Source of the DNA: Calonectria ilicicola | Lineage: Eukaryota > Ascomycota > Sordariomycetes > Hypocreales > Nectriaceae | Length of the DNA: 64,000 nucleotides | Direction of reading: 5' to 3' | NCBI GenBank assembly: GCA_020809705.1 | Contig: CP085830.1 | Coordinates: forward strand, 5,084,001 to 5,148,000 | Shown: piece by piece, positions 1 to 12,700 of the stretch | Layout of the letters: each line of letters opens with the position of its first letter | How positions within the stretch are numbered: the first letter of the stretch is position 1 | Program-made: the position numbers and the translations under genes | Notes under the pieces: model-generated | The model's database searches: none | The model's input: the letters and a program-made list of their open reading frames with translations, nothing else | Told to the model about the DNA's origin: nothing

Positions 1-1844
1 TGATGTAATATAACGAATGCATGAGAAATACGGCAAGATTTTCCACAATTACAAGAGACTTTAAGGATTGAGATAAGACTATGAAGGCCCTATCGTGCGT
101 GTCAACCCATATGAACTGGTGATCCAAGACGCGGACTATTACAATCAGTTGTATGTATCAGCCGGCAAGCGAAGAACACACACGATATCTGGATTACGTG
201 ACGGTCTTGGAATGTCAGGTCAGACGCATTTTCCGGTTTCATGGAAGGCTATCATAAAATTTTATTCGTGACTGACTCTTCCTCTTATTAAACAGATGCA
301 ATCTTAACCACGAGCCAGCATGAGCTCCACCACATGAGAAGAAGGCCCGTCGAAAGTCTCCTCTCTAGGCAGAGTGTCGCAACCTCGAATTCAGAATTCA
401 AGATGAGGCAAGGAGTCTCGACCACAGATTGCAAGAGCTCAAAGGCTCAGAACAAGTTATCTCGCTCGACCATGCATTTTCCAGCGTAGCCGGTGATATG
501 GCAGCACTATTCGCCTGCGGCCAGAACCCTCAATTCGTTAATGAGCCAGGATTTAACCCGGAATGGTAATGTTATCAAGGATATACGTACCTTAAGATAT
601 GAAAAAATACTTACCGCCAAGCACCAGGCACAACTCACTCATGGGCATTTTAACTGTGGTCCCGTATCTTCGCCATTTCACTTGGATTAATAGGTAAGGA
701 ATGAGATTTAGTAATGCTGGCTGTGAAGATAAGTCATGGTCAATAACAGTTCTTAATAGCATTATGAGCCTGGTACCGGTATGGATTTTGAAAGCACTTA
801 ATCCCCAATTTGCCGGCTTTCGGATTTTCTATCTGGTTAGTAGAATGCCGATAACCCCTTAACATACCCTACGTATGCGCTTACGCATTCGACGCGACTC
901 ACAGTTCAGTGAAGGACGGATAAACGGGATTAAAAAGGAAATGGCTAGTCCAAACTATGACGAAAAGAATGATGTCTCTATATTTCACCATGTTATCAGC
1001 AGTAATCTTCCTAACATTGAAAGGAGACAGGTCGCCTCAATAGGGAGGCCTTCGCACTCCTAGCGGCTGGAACAATCACAACTTCAAGCACAATGACGCT
1101 AGTTACATTTTTCGTCCTCCAGAATCCCCAGATCGAGAAGAAGCTTCGGCTAGAGCTCAAAGACGTCATGTCATGCTATCCAGAAACTGTGCCTCGCTAG
1201 GCAGATCTCGAAAAGCTCCCCTACCTCGTAGCCTGTATTAAGGAAGGCTTACGGTTAGTATTTGATTCACTGATTTTCTTTCTACGATGCATGTATTAAC
1301 TAAAGCATATAGTCTCGCCCGGTTTATGAGACGCAATAGTCGTATTTCACCAGATGTGGATCTACAGTATAAACAGTGGACCATTCCGAAAAATGTAAGT
1401 TGCAGCTGCTGGATCACCTTTCGATGGGGTACCATTGCTAACAGGCTATCAAAACAGACCCCAGTAGGAATGCACGTATGTCACATGCACATGGACCCAG
1501 ACGTTTATCCAGACCCATACAGGTTCCAACCTGAGCGCTGGATTGGAGAATATGATCCTCGAATGAACCGGAATTTCGTACCTTTCGTTAAGGGATCACG
1601 TAACTGCCTAGGAATGAAGTAAGAGCACACTTTAAACCTTGGATGCTATGCCTGAGCATTAATTAACTTGGAGATTTCTAGTCTTGCTTGGGCCGAAATG
1701 TATATCATTTTGAGCATCGTATTTCGTCCTGGTGCCTACACATTCAAGCTAGAATGCGACGAGTCGGATATTGTCCCTGTCCGTGACAGCGATGTTGGAT
1801 TCCACAAACGCGGTGCCAAGGGTTTGCTGGTTCGCATATCCTGA
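1..1844 (+). pseudogene. Decayed cytochrome P450 (trichodiene-oxygenase-like class)
   Basis: Fragments of one P450 can be read in order across several frames. Near 85-230 is GPIVRVNPYELVIQDADYYN, the N-terminal signature of the fungal benzoate-hydroxylase/trichodiene-oxygenase-like class. Near 390-560 comes RIQDEARSLDHRL followed by FACGQNPQFVNEPGFNPEW. At 1063 is the I-helix motif AAGTITTS, and then the K-helix part LEKLPYLVACIKEGLR, which is interrupted by a TAG at 1198-1200. After an intron-like gap near 1255-1320 comes [17 protein letters not shown]. The PERW motif and the haem loop [10 protein letters not shown] follow, and the C-terminus ends at 1842-1844. Many stops and frame changes break the coding, so it cannot give a working enzyme. 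The left end lies beyond the window. In life the family hydroxylates secondary metabolites at the ER membrane. Its decay next to a methyltransferase suggests a lost pathway. Confidence 0.85.
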
Positions 1845-2520
1845 CCCTTTGTTCGAGCCACGAATCTGCTTCAGGATAGCAAAATACAGAATAACCAATC
1901 TGATCGTCGGCATGTGAGCCTGGCTTGTGGAAGCCGCGGGATCCGAAACCCGTGCTACAACACTCTAGCGCAATAGCCTTTACCGAATTAGTTAGTGCTA
2001 TGACTCTAATTGACATTGATTTGCTGAATTAAGGTTATGCGGCTCAAAGATGCGAAATTAGTTTTGAAATGAAATCATAGTGACCTCACATCTTGTACTC
2101 TAGCAAATAGACCGTGTATCTCATGGCTTTTTCAATCAAGGGATGATTAACAACTAGGAGGCCAGCTAGTTACATGTTGAGGTCTGTCTACTCATCCATC
2201 TCGAGGTGCACACAGAAAAAACATGGTGTTTTGGAACCGATTTCGAAGTAGGAAAGTCGACAAGGAGAGTATCAATCCGGCTATAGCGGAAATAGATTAA
2301 TGCGCTATGGCCCCTTTTGATGAATGGGATATTTAAAGTTCTTGACGTCGCCCACCTATGATTCCACAACCTACGACTAAACCCCAGTTTTGCGACGAGC
2401 AAACGTCATCATCCTCATTCTTCACATATCTAAAACATCAAACAATAGATTTTGTTGATTTTTAAGCCGCATTTTGAGAATAATTTCTAAGACCCAAATC
2501 TTTTGCCAGCTCACAGCGAG
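1845..2520. other. Intergenic, no gene seen
   Basis: Spacer between the P450 relic and the methyltransferase. Open frames here are short, lack family signatures and do not join by plausible introns. The last 100 bases are AT-rich and presumably hold the promoter and leader of the methyltransferase. Confidence 0.5.
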
Positions 2521-3708
2521 ATGTCTTCAGAGAAGGAGCAAACCCGCATCGCCATGCGTGGTGAACACTACAATAACGACAGCCAGATCCAAGAGGCAGC
2601 TATGCGGGCAGGGCTAGATTTGATTCCGAATTTTGCAGACAGTAGGTTCTTCCACATCTATTCATGTGAAGTCGTTGACATGTTGTAGAACAATCTGTCA
2701 CATTTGTTGATTATGGCTGCGGGCCTGGTGCAAATTCGTCAGTGACCTTGCTTCGAACCAATAGGAAAACCCCGCTCATCATAACATAGGATCGAACCAA
2801 TGGATAAGGCCTTGTCATCACTACCGGAAGGTGCCACGGCCCATATCATCTTTGAAGATACTCCATTCAACGATTTCTCTAGTCTCGCAAAGACTATCAA
2901 CGGCTTTGCCCCGACTCAGAAGAATGTCACGGTTTTCCCTTCCATGATTCCCAAGGGATATTACAACCAAGTTGCCCAAGACCAAACAGTTGACCTTGGA
3001 ATGTCTTGGTCCTCCTTCAATTATCTCAAGGCGCAGCCCAACGTTTCGCTAGATGCCACAGCTACCCCGCAAGAGTTTGTAGCGGCGCGCCAAAAGGCCT
3101 TTACAGCCGCCGCACATGTTGATTTGATTGAAATTTTAAAATTACGCGCTATAGAGATTCGACAGGGTGGGCATCTAGTTGTCGCTCTCGGAGGTCAGAA
3201 GCCGTCATCGGACCCTAGACCAACCAACACGGGATTTGCCCCCATCCAGGCCGCCATGATGAAGCTCATCGCCACCGGCAAGCTGAGTCTTCCCGAGATG
3301 ATGGAATTTGGCCTATTTCCAAGCCACGAGCGGACACCGGAAGAAATTCAAGCCGTTTTGGAGGTACCAGAGATACAGAAGCTTTGGGCTGTCGAATCTT
3401 TGGAACCGAAATTAATTGTACACCCCGCCTGGATTAAACACGATGCTGTCTGCCAAAAAGGAGACGCAGACGAGACTGAAAAGATCAATTCGCTTCGAGA
3501 GTACGCCAATGCGGCTATACGTAATCTAATTTCTTCGGGAGGCTGGTACTGGCAGCAGGTGCTGCAGGAACATCGCGGAGCATCATGGAAAGAAGGGGGC
3601 GAGTTTCTCGAGAATCTGACTCAGCTGGCAGTTGAAGAATGTATCGAGAAATTCAAGGACATGAAGGTGGAAATCTGGTACACCTATCTGAAATTGAGAA
3701 AAATTTAG
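2521..3708 (+). CDS. SABATH-type SAM-dependent carboxyl methyltransferase
   Basis: Three exons, 2521-2641, 2689-2737 and 2790-3708, give 362 residues, the usual SABATH length. The introns of 47 and 52 bp have GT-AG ends (GTAGGT and GTCAGT donors) and restore one frame through the SAM-binding motif. Key segments are MRGEHYNNDSQIQ near residues 12-24 (the SABATH N-terminal motif), FVDYGCGPGANS near 45-56 (the SAM glycine loop), EDTPFNDF near 77-84, and PKGYYNQ followed by MSWSSFNYL near 110-130. Plant and fungal relatives methylate carboxyl groups of small acids such as salicylate, jasmonate or related metabolites, in the cytosol. The substrate here cannot be read from the sequence. ATG at 2521 is chosen because the open frame upstream has no earlier ATG. 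It lies between a dead P450 and an FAD oxidoreductase, a metabolite-cluster-like setting. Confidence 0.82.
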
Positions 3709-5432
3709 GGGTTCTTCCGGTATGACAAGCTCGGATCAGCTCCGGCGAGAATCCCGGACGCCGACACAGCCCTGGAAGAAAAACAAATTGATCATCTGTA
3801 GAAAAGATTTTTTTCTTCTCGAATGATTTCACAAGATAATCATTAAATTTATCGAAAGACACATGCTGTTGTGGCCAATATTTTGCCGTTATCCGGTTCT
3901 TGGCAGGCTTCGTTCGGCGTTCCAGCAACACCGCTGAATTGCCAAGATCGATACTGGATGCCGCCAGTGGTTCAGCACCGCAAGCCCCGCTAGGGCCCCT
4001 AAAGTCTCCCCTCAGTTTCCACAATAAGCTAGTGACTTTGTGGGGAGAGCTAGGGACAGTTTGTTGATGCCGCCTCGGTGTGAGCTCTCTTTCAGGCATG
4101 CGAATGCCCTATTTGGGAGTTGTAGAGGTAATGCCACACCATTTATCTACTGCTTGGATACAAACACACACACACACAGGCTAATTAACCGGCTCAATCA
4201 CGGGTGGGTAGTATCGGTCGCGTGGCGTTCCCTCCTCGCAAGACTCGACCATTTTAGCCATGCATGTAGTCAGGGGGAAAAGATCTTCACGCGTATAGGG
4301 TGCACAACAGCAGCCTTCAAACTTATATCGTATCATCTTCGGTGGCTTTCAATCAGGGACTCGTAAGTTTCGGGCAAAAGGGTTCACACTAGGCGGAGAT
4401 CAATGCATAACGGCATCAAATAAGTAAGGAAGGGCCTTTGTCCGCGATACCAACTCCCCGTGAGGGTGTCGAGATGTAACCTCACCCTTTTCGCATTTCC
4501 TGCAAAATCCCGACAGCTCGGGCCTCTGGTGTAGATCATTGACTCGCCAAGAAACACGTCAGCCCAAATTGACCGCTCAATGCAGAATGCGTCACCATTA
4601 CCTATCATCCGCAGAGCTTTACGCACATGGCCGCGAGATATCCCATGAGGCCTCAATAATAAACCGTCGGTGCGTTATCATTTGTTTCATTGTGCTGCCT
4701 CACATGACGCGGCCCGTTATCGTAACCTCGTCTCACCCAGCAGGCGGCGGTGGGTCACTGCTTGGAACCCGCCGCGTGTCAGCTCCATTCGGCGATTGAG
4801 GCTCGGGGAGTTGACTGCAGAAATATGGGGTATTTATGGGTCTGTTGGTATTGTGATAGGCCGTGATGCTAAGGGTGAAGGCCAAAGAAACGAAAAACCA
4901 AGCCATTGAGGCGGCGACGGGCGCTGATTTGCCCACCACAATCGCCGATTAAAACCACACCGCACCCATTCCGTGTCCCGCCTCTACAGGGCTGGCTGCG
5001 GCTTGCCATGCACAAAAGATAGCAGTCGGGCGCTCAGTGGTTCCACGAGGCCCGCAAGGAGCCACTCTCCAAAGGAGTTTTTCTCGGAGCTCCCAGTTCC
5101 TCGCTCAGGCCCCCGTAGAAATCGTGGATCAGGGCGTCTGTCTAACCTGTTTCATGCCTAGCTTGCCCAGCATGGTCATGTGGGGTACGGCTCATGGGCC
5201 TGTTTCCCTGCAGGAGAAGCTTGGCCTGATCGACCCTATTATTAGTTGTTATCAATTTGTGACCGTGTCAGTGAGTGCCGCCGCCGAAATTGCTGGTATT
5301 GATAAATGGGCAGTCCCAATGGCTTTTTTTTATTGAATTCTCAAATCAGTTTCTTCTTCAAGGCAAAAGCCCAAATCTCGACTCCCCTCATCCAATCCCT
5401 TCATTCTTAGGCCACCCAATCACAAGAACACC
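3709..5432. other. Intergenic with a (CA)n microsatellite
   Basis: No convincing gene. A CA dinucleotide run lies at about 4164-4178. The open frames on both strands are short, overlap each other and carry no family signature. The last few hundred bases should hold the promoter of the oxidoreductase at 5433; CCAAT occurs just before the start (CACCCAATCAC near 5413). Confidence 0.5.
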
Positions 5433-6733
5433 ATGTTGATCTGCGCTCCCAATCCAATTCGCTCTGTCGACGCCATTGTCGTTGGTGGTGGTCCCGGTGG
5501 CATTGCTGTGGTCGGAAATCTCTTGGAGCAGCTAGCAGACCAGGATATCCTCTGGGTAGATCCCGAATTCAAGTCCGGCCGCGTGGGAGACTGCTACAGA
5601 GAGGTGCCCAGCAACACCAAAGTGAAGCTGTTTATCGACTTTGCTACCGCCATTGCACCCTTCAGAGAGATTGTTGAGTCATCAAAAGAGTCCGATGCTG
5701 TGTCAACGCTACGCGATTTGCCTCAAGACAAGGGCTGTGAGCTTCGTTACGGTGCTGACATGTGCCTGATGCTCACAGACGGCATTTCGCGCCTCTTCAA
5801 AAACGTCCAGCAGCGATACGGCAGAGTAACAGCCGCCACATTCAACAAGGTATGACCAGGAACTGAGATCTTGTTTCCAATTTTTAGACGAAAAAATGCT
5901 CATTTCCATCACAGCAAACAAAACTCTGGACAGCAGTCTTGGACGGCAAGGAGCACGTGGAATCTCCCCGACTAATACTCTGCACTGGATCCAGCCCAGT
6001 CACCACTCCACTACCTATCCTCGAGAAGATTCCTCAAGCCTTGAACAACCTGCATCTCGATGTTGCACTCACACCATCACTATTGTGCAAATCGATCGAG
6101 CGAACCAACCCGACGGTCGCCGTCGTTGGCGCCTCGCATTCTGCAATTCTAGTTTTAATGAATCTCTACAACCTTGCTTCAACCACACACCCCAACTTGC
6201 GCATTAAATGGTTCACCCGACACAATGAGTTGCGCTACGCCGAATACAAGGACGGCTGGATCCTCTACGACAACACCGGTCTCAAGGGCCAGGCAGCGCA
6301 ATGGGCACGCGAGAACCTGGAGGAGGAATCATTCGACCAGAGCCCCGTCAGCAAGGTCATTACCAAGTACTGGACACCCGCAGACCAGGAGCAGTCGACT
6401 TACAAGGCTGAGCTCCCCAGCTGCACACACATTGTCCAGGCCATCGGCTACAAGCGGAACGCGCTTCCCGAGCTTAGCGTAGTGGCTGGTGCCGAAGATA
6501 AGCGTGAGCGACTGCTAGTGAAGCCCGATGATCTCACCGGTCGCTTTTTCGCAGACGGCGGTGCCTTTTCACAGTCACAAGGCCAACAGCATGTGCCTGG
6601 TCTGTTTGGTGCTGGAATTGCATTTCCAGAGCGCGTGGTGGATAAGGCGGGTAATGTGGAGCACGCTGTTGGCTTCTGGAAATTCATGAGGTACCTAAAA
6701 ACAGCTGTGCCGCAGTGGGTAGAGTGTCCTTAG
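5433..6733 (+). CDS. FAD/NAD(P)-dependent monooxygenase-like oxidoreductase
   Basis: Two exons, 5433-5849 and 5915-6733, joined by a 65-bp GT-AG intron in phase 0, give 411 residues. VVGGGPGGIA near residues 16-25 is the FAD-binding Rossmann loop. VAVVGASHSAILVL near 205-218 is the second, NAD(P)-binding loop of flavin monooxygenases. CTHIVQAIGY and the C-terminal VPGLFGAGIAFPE fit the FAD-domain closure seen in pyridine nucleotide-disulphide and ornithine-hydroxylase-like families. The enzyme probably oxidises a small molecule in the cytosol using NAD(P)H; the substrate is unknown. A link to the siderophore transporter 7 kb away (as an N-hydroxylase) is possible but not supported by any specific motif. 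No signal peptide or membrane segment is seen, and the frame is intact. Confidence 0.82.
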
Positions 6734-7073
6734 CTGGTGTAGACTGTTGATGGAGTACATGATGATGTAATGATAGATTAGCTCAGATGTTGTTTTAGCC
6801 AGGCATAGTACAGAAGAGTCTGCTGCAGCATAGCAGACCCCAGCGTAATTGATTTCTTTCTTCTATATTCACTACCTCACTGATGTCAGATTGACCAATG
6901 CACGCTCAATTGATACCCCGAGCCGAGGTCACCACACCACTATCCTAGACATGTGGGGTTGGTCACTCAACCCCGCTCTATTGTTGTTTCATCTTGATTC
7001 AATTCACCATGCAACGGAGCCTCCAAAACATTTTCACTTGATAAGAACCCTAAGATCAAGATAGAGCCATCAC
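6734..7073. other. Intergenic
   Basis: Terminator and promoter space between the oxidoreductase and the F-box gene. Nothing recognisable was found. The sequence becomes AT-rich just after the stop. Confidence 0.5.
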
Positions 7074-8470
7074 ATGGCTCTCTATGCCCCCCCAGAGGTG
7101 TGTTGTAAAATCCCAAAATAGGCAGAAGCGGACTAACATGAGAAATGTAGGCAAGCTCATGCTGTCTCACTAAACTCCCAGCTGAGCTTCTGGAAGATAT
7201 CTGCCAGTACTTGTGTATTCATTGTACCAAGAAGAATTATACGGTGTATCCGTACAAATATCGCCAGTCTTTGTCAAATTTGTGTCTTGTATCAAAAGTA
7301 CTGAGACAAAGTGCACAACCTATCCTCCATCACTTCTTCACGAGCAGCCGCAGGTTTTTTCCAGTGAGGTTGATTCCGCTTTCAAGAACTTTGAGCCAGA
7401 CTCCTCATCTAGGAGCACAAATTCAAAGTATTGTGCTTTACAGCGATGGGCGCCCACTTACTCTGACTGTTCCGGAACCAAAGAATTCCTGTGAAAATGA
7501 GTATGATTTTGAGGATGATAATAGCCAAGACGACGGCTACGACACCGATGAAGTGCCAGATGAAAATGATTTTGAGTCAAGAATCGAGGCATCCATGGTC
7601 CTAGGCAGTCATTTTGATACTGTCCTGTCGCTGACGAGGAATCTTCGACATCTTCAACTTCAATCATGTTCCTGGCACTTACCTCGTATCGAGCTCCATC
7701 AATTAACGATCTTACGGTTGCACAATGACTACCCACCCGTTTATTGGGATCAGGAAAACGGTTACTCCGCTAAAAGCGGCTTGTGGTCGGCGCCTAATCT
7801 TAGGCGACTTGAATTGATTGAGCTCGATATGACTCCATATAAATGCCAAGATATCTTACGTGCAGCGCCCAATATCGAGCATCTAGTCATCCACCCAGAC
7901 TACAAAAAGCCACACAATGTTGCCGAGTGTGTGAAAAGTCTAGTTAAAGGACTACAAAGGCTTACCGAATTCGAATTCGATGCAATTCAGCTTCATGGGA
8001 ACCGATCGACAGATTTGTTGAGGCTATTGCTCGCACAAAAAGAGAGATTAAAGACAATAATCATCACAGCTGAAAAGCACCTTGTCAATTGGGTCTATCT
8101 CAATGAATTCGAAAATCTCGAATGTCTTCGAATCACATATTCACTTGGATACCTGGAAAAGAAATTGCCAAACTTGGAGACCCTTGTATCAAATCTCCCT
8201 CCATCTTTGATAACGCTGGAAATTGGTACTTTTGGATATCAACGCTTTTGTTTTGACGAGATACTTTCCGACTTGAGCATTGTCCTTTCCAAGTATCCGA
8301 ACTTGAAAGAAGTAAAGATTACAGGAGATATAGTAGCATCAATTTCACTTAGTGAAATACCCCCTTTACCCCCAGACTATATTAAACAAGCCATCAAGGC
8401 AAAATTTGAACAGGCCAGGGTTCAACTAGGATACGAAGAAAAATTCGATTTTGAGCGGAGCGAGACATGA
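7074..8470 (+). CDS. F-box / leucine-rich-repeat-like protein
   Basis: The long frame 7151-8470 encodes an F-box (KLPAELLEDICQYL near residues 16-29, then LSNLCLVSKVLRQSAQPIL near 48-66). Leucine-rich segments of the fungal F-box/LRR kind follow, with an acidic insert around residues 125-150. The frame has no ATG before the F-box. A tiny first exon, 7074-7097 (MALYAPPE), joined by a 53-bp GT-AG intron (7098-7150), supplies one in frame and gives 447 residues. The family recruits substrates to SCF ubiquitin ligases through Skp1; the target is unknown. The long exon is firm. The micro-exon start is an inference, and the alternative is a 5'-truncated gene. Confidence 0.72.
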
Positions 8471-9770
8471 CTGTCATAGATTATCTTGGATCATATAGAG
8501 TCTATTCGAACATCATGTTGCCGTTGTCGTTGTTGTGGCTACGAGGGCATCTTTTTTCAAGTCAAAGCTACCTATGGTTTAGCCAACTTAACCCTCCTCT
8601 TTGGAAATGATCCTCTTGGAAATGATTGGCAGTCAGCATCATTTCTAGTTCTTTTTGTGGTTATTAACGACTCATAACACTGAGATTATTATTTGTGTAA
8701 GAGGAAGAGCCTGTCGTAGGCCAGCCATTGAGGAACATGCAGTCAAATTAGAATCTCCTCCAAGATCAATATAATTTATCCCAATTAACCAATTTCAGTA
8801 AATTTTCAGTATAGTAAATAGAAATAAATCGGTGCATATGATTGTGTTTTATGATATGTGCATTTTCAAATATCATCCCCGGAGTCTTCAAGGATTATAT
8901 CCTTGGTCTGCCATAGCTTGGCAATGGTCACAAAAAGATGCATTATAAGAATACATTTGCATTCGAAATAAACGATTTTTATATACATATAAGATGAGAG
9001 CTGTGGAACTTCGTGAGCTAGCAGATGCCTGCGGACCCTTTCTGGTGAGTAGTGTCTTTTTCTTTCATCATGTCTTTCAGTCGTTTCCACCTTCCTATCT
9101 CGAGAGTCACGGGCCCGAGGGAATAGTAGCCAAATTCTGCCCGAAAGCGATTGGCCGATACTTAATCATAGTTTGGGTGATGGTGGTTAAATACCTCAAT
9201 ATCTTTTCTCAGGCTAATGGCGAATGCATTTTGTGAATCTTGAAGATCGGCGCAAGTATTGTAATGCACATTCATGGAAACCTTTTACTTTCTAAAATCT
9301 CTGCTGTCTGATTCTGAGGCATTTGGCGGGCTCGCCTCCTTACGCGCTGATTGGACAGAGCTGCTTATGTGGCCCGACGGTGGCCTTAATGCAGTCGCCT
9401 TGTTTTCAGCTGGATCAAAATCCCCGCATTTGAACATGTCGGCACCTCACTGATAGTAAATACCAACTACCACTGCAGAAAGCGATAGCTGTTCTATTCT
9501 ATCCACGCAAACCAAGCAGGGTAGCAAGTCGCAGCACGCTCCGAGCCGATTAGCTACCAGAGCTTGCAAGACCGAAAGGGATATATGGTAAGTGGGATCG
9601 AAATCGCCACAAATGAAAGGTGTCTGGCCTAACTTCGTGAAAGAATCCTGCATTTATCCATCGATTCCAATCTATCAACATCCCTATGACCAACCTTCCA
9701 AGCTGCATCACACCTTCCCTTTCGACTAAAAACGATCGGCCCCTTCGACACTTTTCCAAATACTAGAAAA
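8471..9770. other. Intergenic with a transporter 3'-end relic
   Basis: About 1.3 kb without an intact gene. The part at 8740-8945 resembles the 3' end and downstream flank of the siderophore transporter (see that entry). The rest shows only short open frames. The promoter of the PNP-ankyrin gene should lie in the right-hand part. Confidence 0.5.
8740..8945 (-). pseudogene. Degenerate copy of a siderophore-transporter 3' end
   Basis: Read on the minus strand, 8870-8945 ends in a tail containing TIAKLWQTKDI, which aligns with NVAKISQTKGVVF, the tail of the transporter at 13933. Non-coding sequence beyond the stop also matches in order: TCAAATTA, GATCAAT, a TTTnAGTAAAT block and AGAAATAAAT appear in both places (8740-8860 and about 13785-13890). 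This suggests an old duplication of the transporter gene end and flank, now mostly decayed. The PNP-ankyrin gene lies between the two copies. The identity is modest and by eye only. Confidence 0.45.
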
Positions 9771-12700
9771 ATGGCAAATGCAAACCAGTCCTCTTATCCC
9801 AAAGAAGCTTACGAAGTGGGATGGATATCTGCACTCCCTTTGGAGTTAGCAGCTGGTAGGTGGATGCTTGATGAGGAGCATGGACATCCACAAACAGCGC
9901 CATCGACCGCTGATAGCAATACGTACGTACTTGGACGTATACATGAACACAATGTCGTTATAGCATGCCTACCAAGAGGAGAAGTTGGAGTGGTCTCTGC
10001 CGCTGTAGTAGCCACAAATATGCTGCGAAGTTTCTCCAATATTCGTACTGGCCTAATGGTTGGTATTGGCGCTGGTATCCCGAGGAGCGATATCAATAGC
10101 GATGAAGATGATGTCCGACTCGGCGATGTGGTTATCAGCAATGATAAAAAAACCGGTGGTTTTATTGCGTATAATTTTGGAAAAAGGCTGCGGGATGGAT
10201 CATTCGAGGTTGCATATCATCTCAACCAACCTCCTCCAGTCCTACGAACTGCCCTCGCTCATTTAGAAGCGTCTCATGAAGGAGAAGACAGCAAAATACC
10301 CTTTTATATTGATCAGATGCAGAAAAGGATTTCCAAGGGGAAAGTTAGTAAATGGGTATATCCTGGACAAGAAATGGATATTCTCTTTCCTGCGGATTAC
10401 CTGCACCAGGGCGGAAAGGATTGCAGGCAATGCGATTCTGGAAGAGCAATCGTAAGGGATCTTGATGCTCGGGATACAATCACCCCTGTTATCCACTATG
10501 GTATTATTGCAACAGGCTCGGAGGTAGTTAAACATTCACTCACAAGAGACCAAATAAAGCAGAAACATGGTGCAATATGTCTTGAGATGGAGGCAGCCGG
10601 GCTAATGAATAGCTTTCCATGCATCATCATCCGAGGGATATCGGACTATGCCGACTCGCATAAAAACGACCACTGGCATAGGTACGCCACAGCAAATGCT
10701 GCAGCGTGTGCCAAAGAGCTGCTTCTGTTTGTTCGCCCGTTAGAAGTCCAAAATATTCCAAAGGCGGCTGAGATTATTAGACAGCTATCTCAAAGTTAGT
10801 TACAAGCCCTGTTCCCCGTTCCTAGGGGAGTCAATGTCTAATCCCGGTTTCAAGTCCAGAGGGGGGTCAATGATCTCAATATAAGAGTCAAACATTCTAG
10901 CGAAGAATCGAAACAACACATGACAACAATTTCCCAAGCTATGAATACTGTTCTAGCTACATCTAGCAAAATTCTCACGAGGGTGGATTCCATCCACGTG
11001 AATGTCGTGGGTGCAAATATGAAACGCAATGGACGACTGTTTAGTAATATTGCTGACTACATAAATCAAATGCATAATATTGGTAAATACAAAGAAGTTC
11101 GTATTAGTAGGGGAGTAGCCAATACCCTCATCGAAGACCTAAGAGCACTTATGAATATGGCCAAGGAGCAAACCGAGGATTTGGTTACTATCAATAACCT
11201 AAACAAAATTTCAGCACTACTCTCATTCGATGAAAGGATCCTCATTAATAGCCATGGTGAGTATGCAGTTCAAAGCACTCTCTTCAACCACAATACAGTA
11301 ACTGATCAATGAGTTTAATTCCAGAACCGACGAGCCGTCTTGGAGGCTGCGTTGTGATGCGAAATCAGCATCGAGAAACGCAAGATCTTGAGGACGGAAC
11401 TCTGACTATTTCCAGTAAAACACGTCACCTAAGCTTTAGAGCTTTAAATCAACCAGAACACATTCGTCGGGCAACTGTTAAGGATTCTGTCATGAGAATA
11501 TCATTTTCACCACACAACCGTCCGGGTAGCTCGTTCACAGCAACCTTTAGGTGGCAAGTTCTAGATCGTGTAACTACCTGGTCTATCCCTAATTTCCAAG
11601 CGAATAATATTCTCCCTACAAACTCCTTGGTGTTCAAACTCGTTCGGCAAGGTCGGTTGAATGAGTTTAAAGGCCTCTTACGGAGTCGTGAAGCATCTTT
11701 GAGAGATCATGACGAGTTTGGAAATTCTCTTATCTTTGTAAGCTTAAACTGTGAACTCATGTGGCATTAGTATGACTAAAGAATCATTTAAGATAGCATA
11801 TCAAAACGCTCAGCCAGATATGTGCGAATTCCTCGCATCGCATAATCTTGATGTTGATGAATACGGTAATACTCATGGCAATATGCGACCTATTTTATAT
11901 GGAGAACCTTCCAATGATTTTGAAAATGATGCGAAAGAAGTAGAAGCTCTAAATAAATGCCGAAGGATTCTCTTAAAACATGGGGCGGACCCAATGAATG
12001 AAACGGATTCTGGCAGCACCGCTTTTTGGACAGCCTTTTCAGAGGGTATTTACGTAAGTGAGGTTATTTCAACCATCGTACTCCAATTTATATCTAAACA
12101 CGAAGGACCAAAATTGATAACAAACGCGCATAGGAATCAATGAAAGTATTTCTAGATTTTAGCGAATGCTTTGCGAATATTCACTCTAAGGACGAACACG
12201 GCGAGACCCCAATCCTTGCCAAGTCTGCAAATTTTGGGCGGGGTTACTCGAAAGATGATTTTGCCTTATTACTAGATCGAGGAGCAAGCGTTTTTGATGT
12301 GAACCAATGGGGAGAAAGTTGTCTACATATCTGCTTATCACATTCAGCATTGCGAAATTTCGGGCAAGACATCAGACATTCTCTCAAACGAGAGTCGGAA
12401 GCGTTGATATTTCTTGTCGCAAGCCGGGCGAATGTTCTTGCAAAGGATTATGCGGGTCGATCAGTATCACATCGTGTTTATTCAAGACGGTTTAATGACG
12501 AATATTTCGGTAGCTATCGACGCGATCTTTGGGATTTTGTTCTTACTGTCAGTCGTCATGATATATTGACTGTAAGAGGGGACATTCTACGAGTAGGCAA
12601 GTATACGGATATATATACAAAAGCTGATTTCCGCCAACTCTGGAATGGTCAGGAAAGATTGTGCCCTTATCCGGAGGACTTGATTGACAATATCGAAGGG

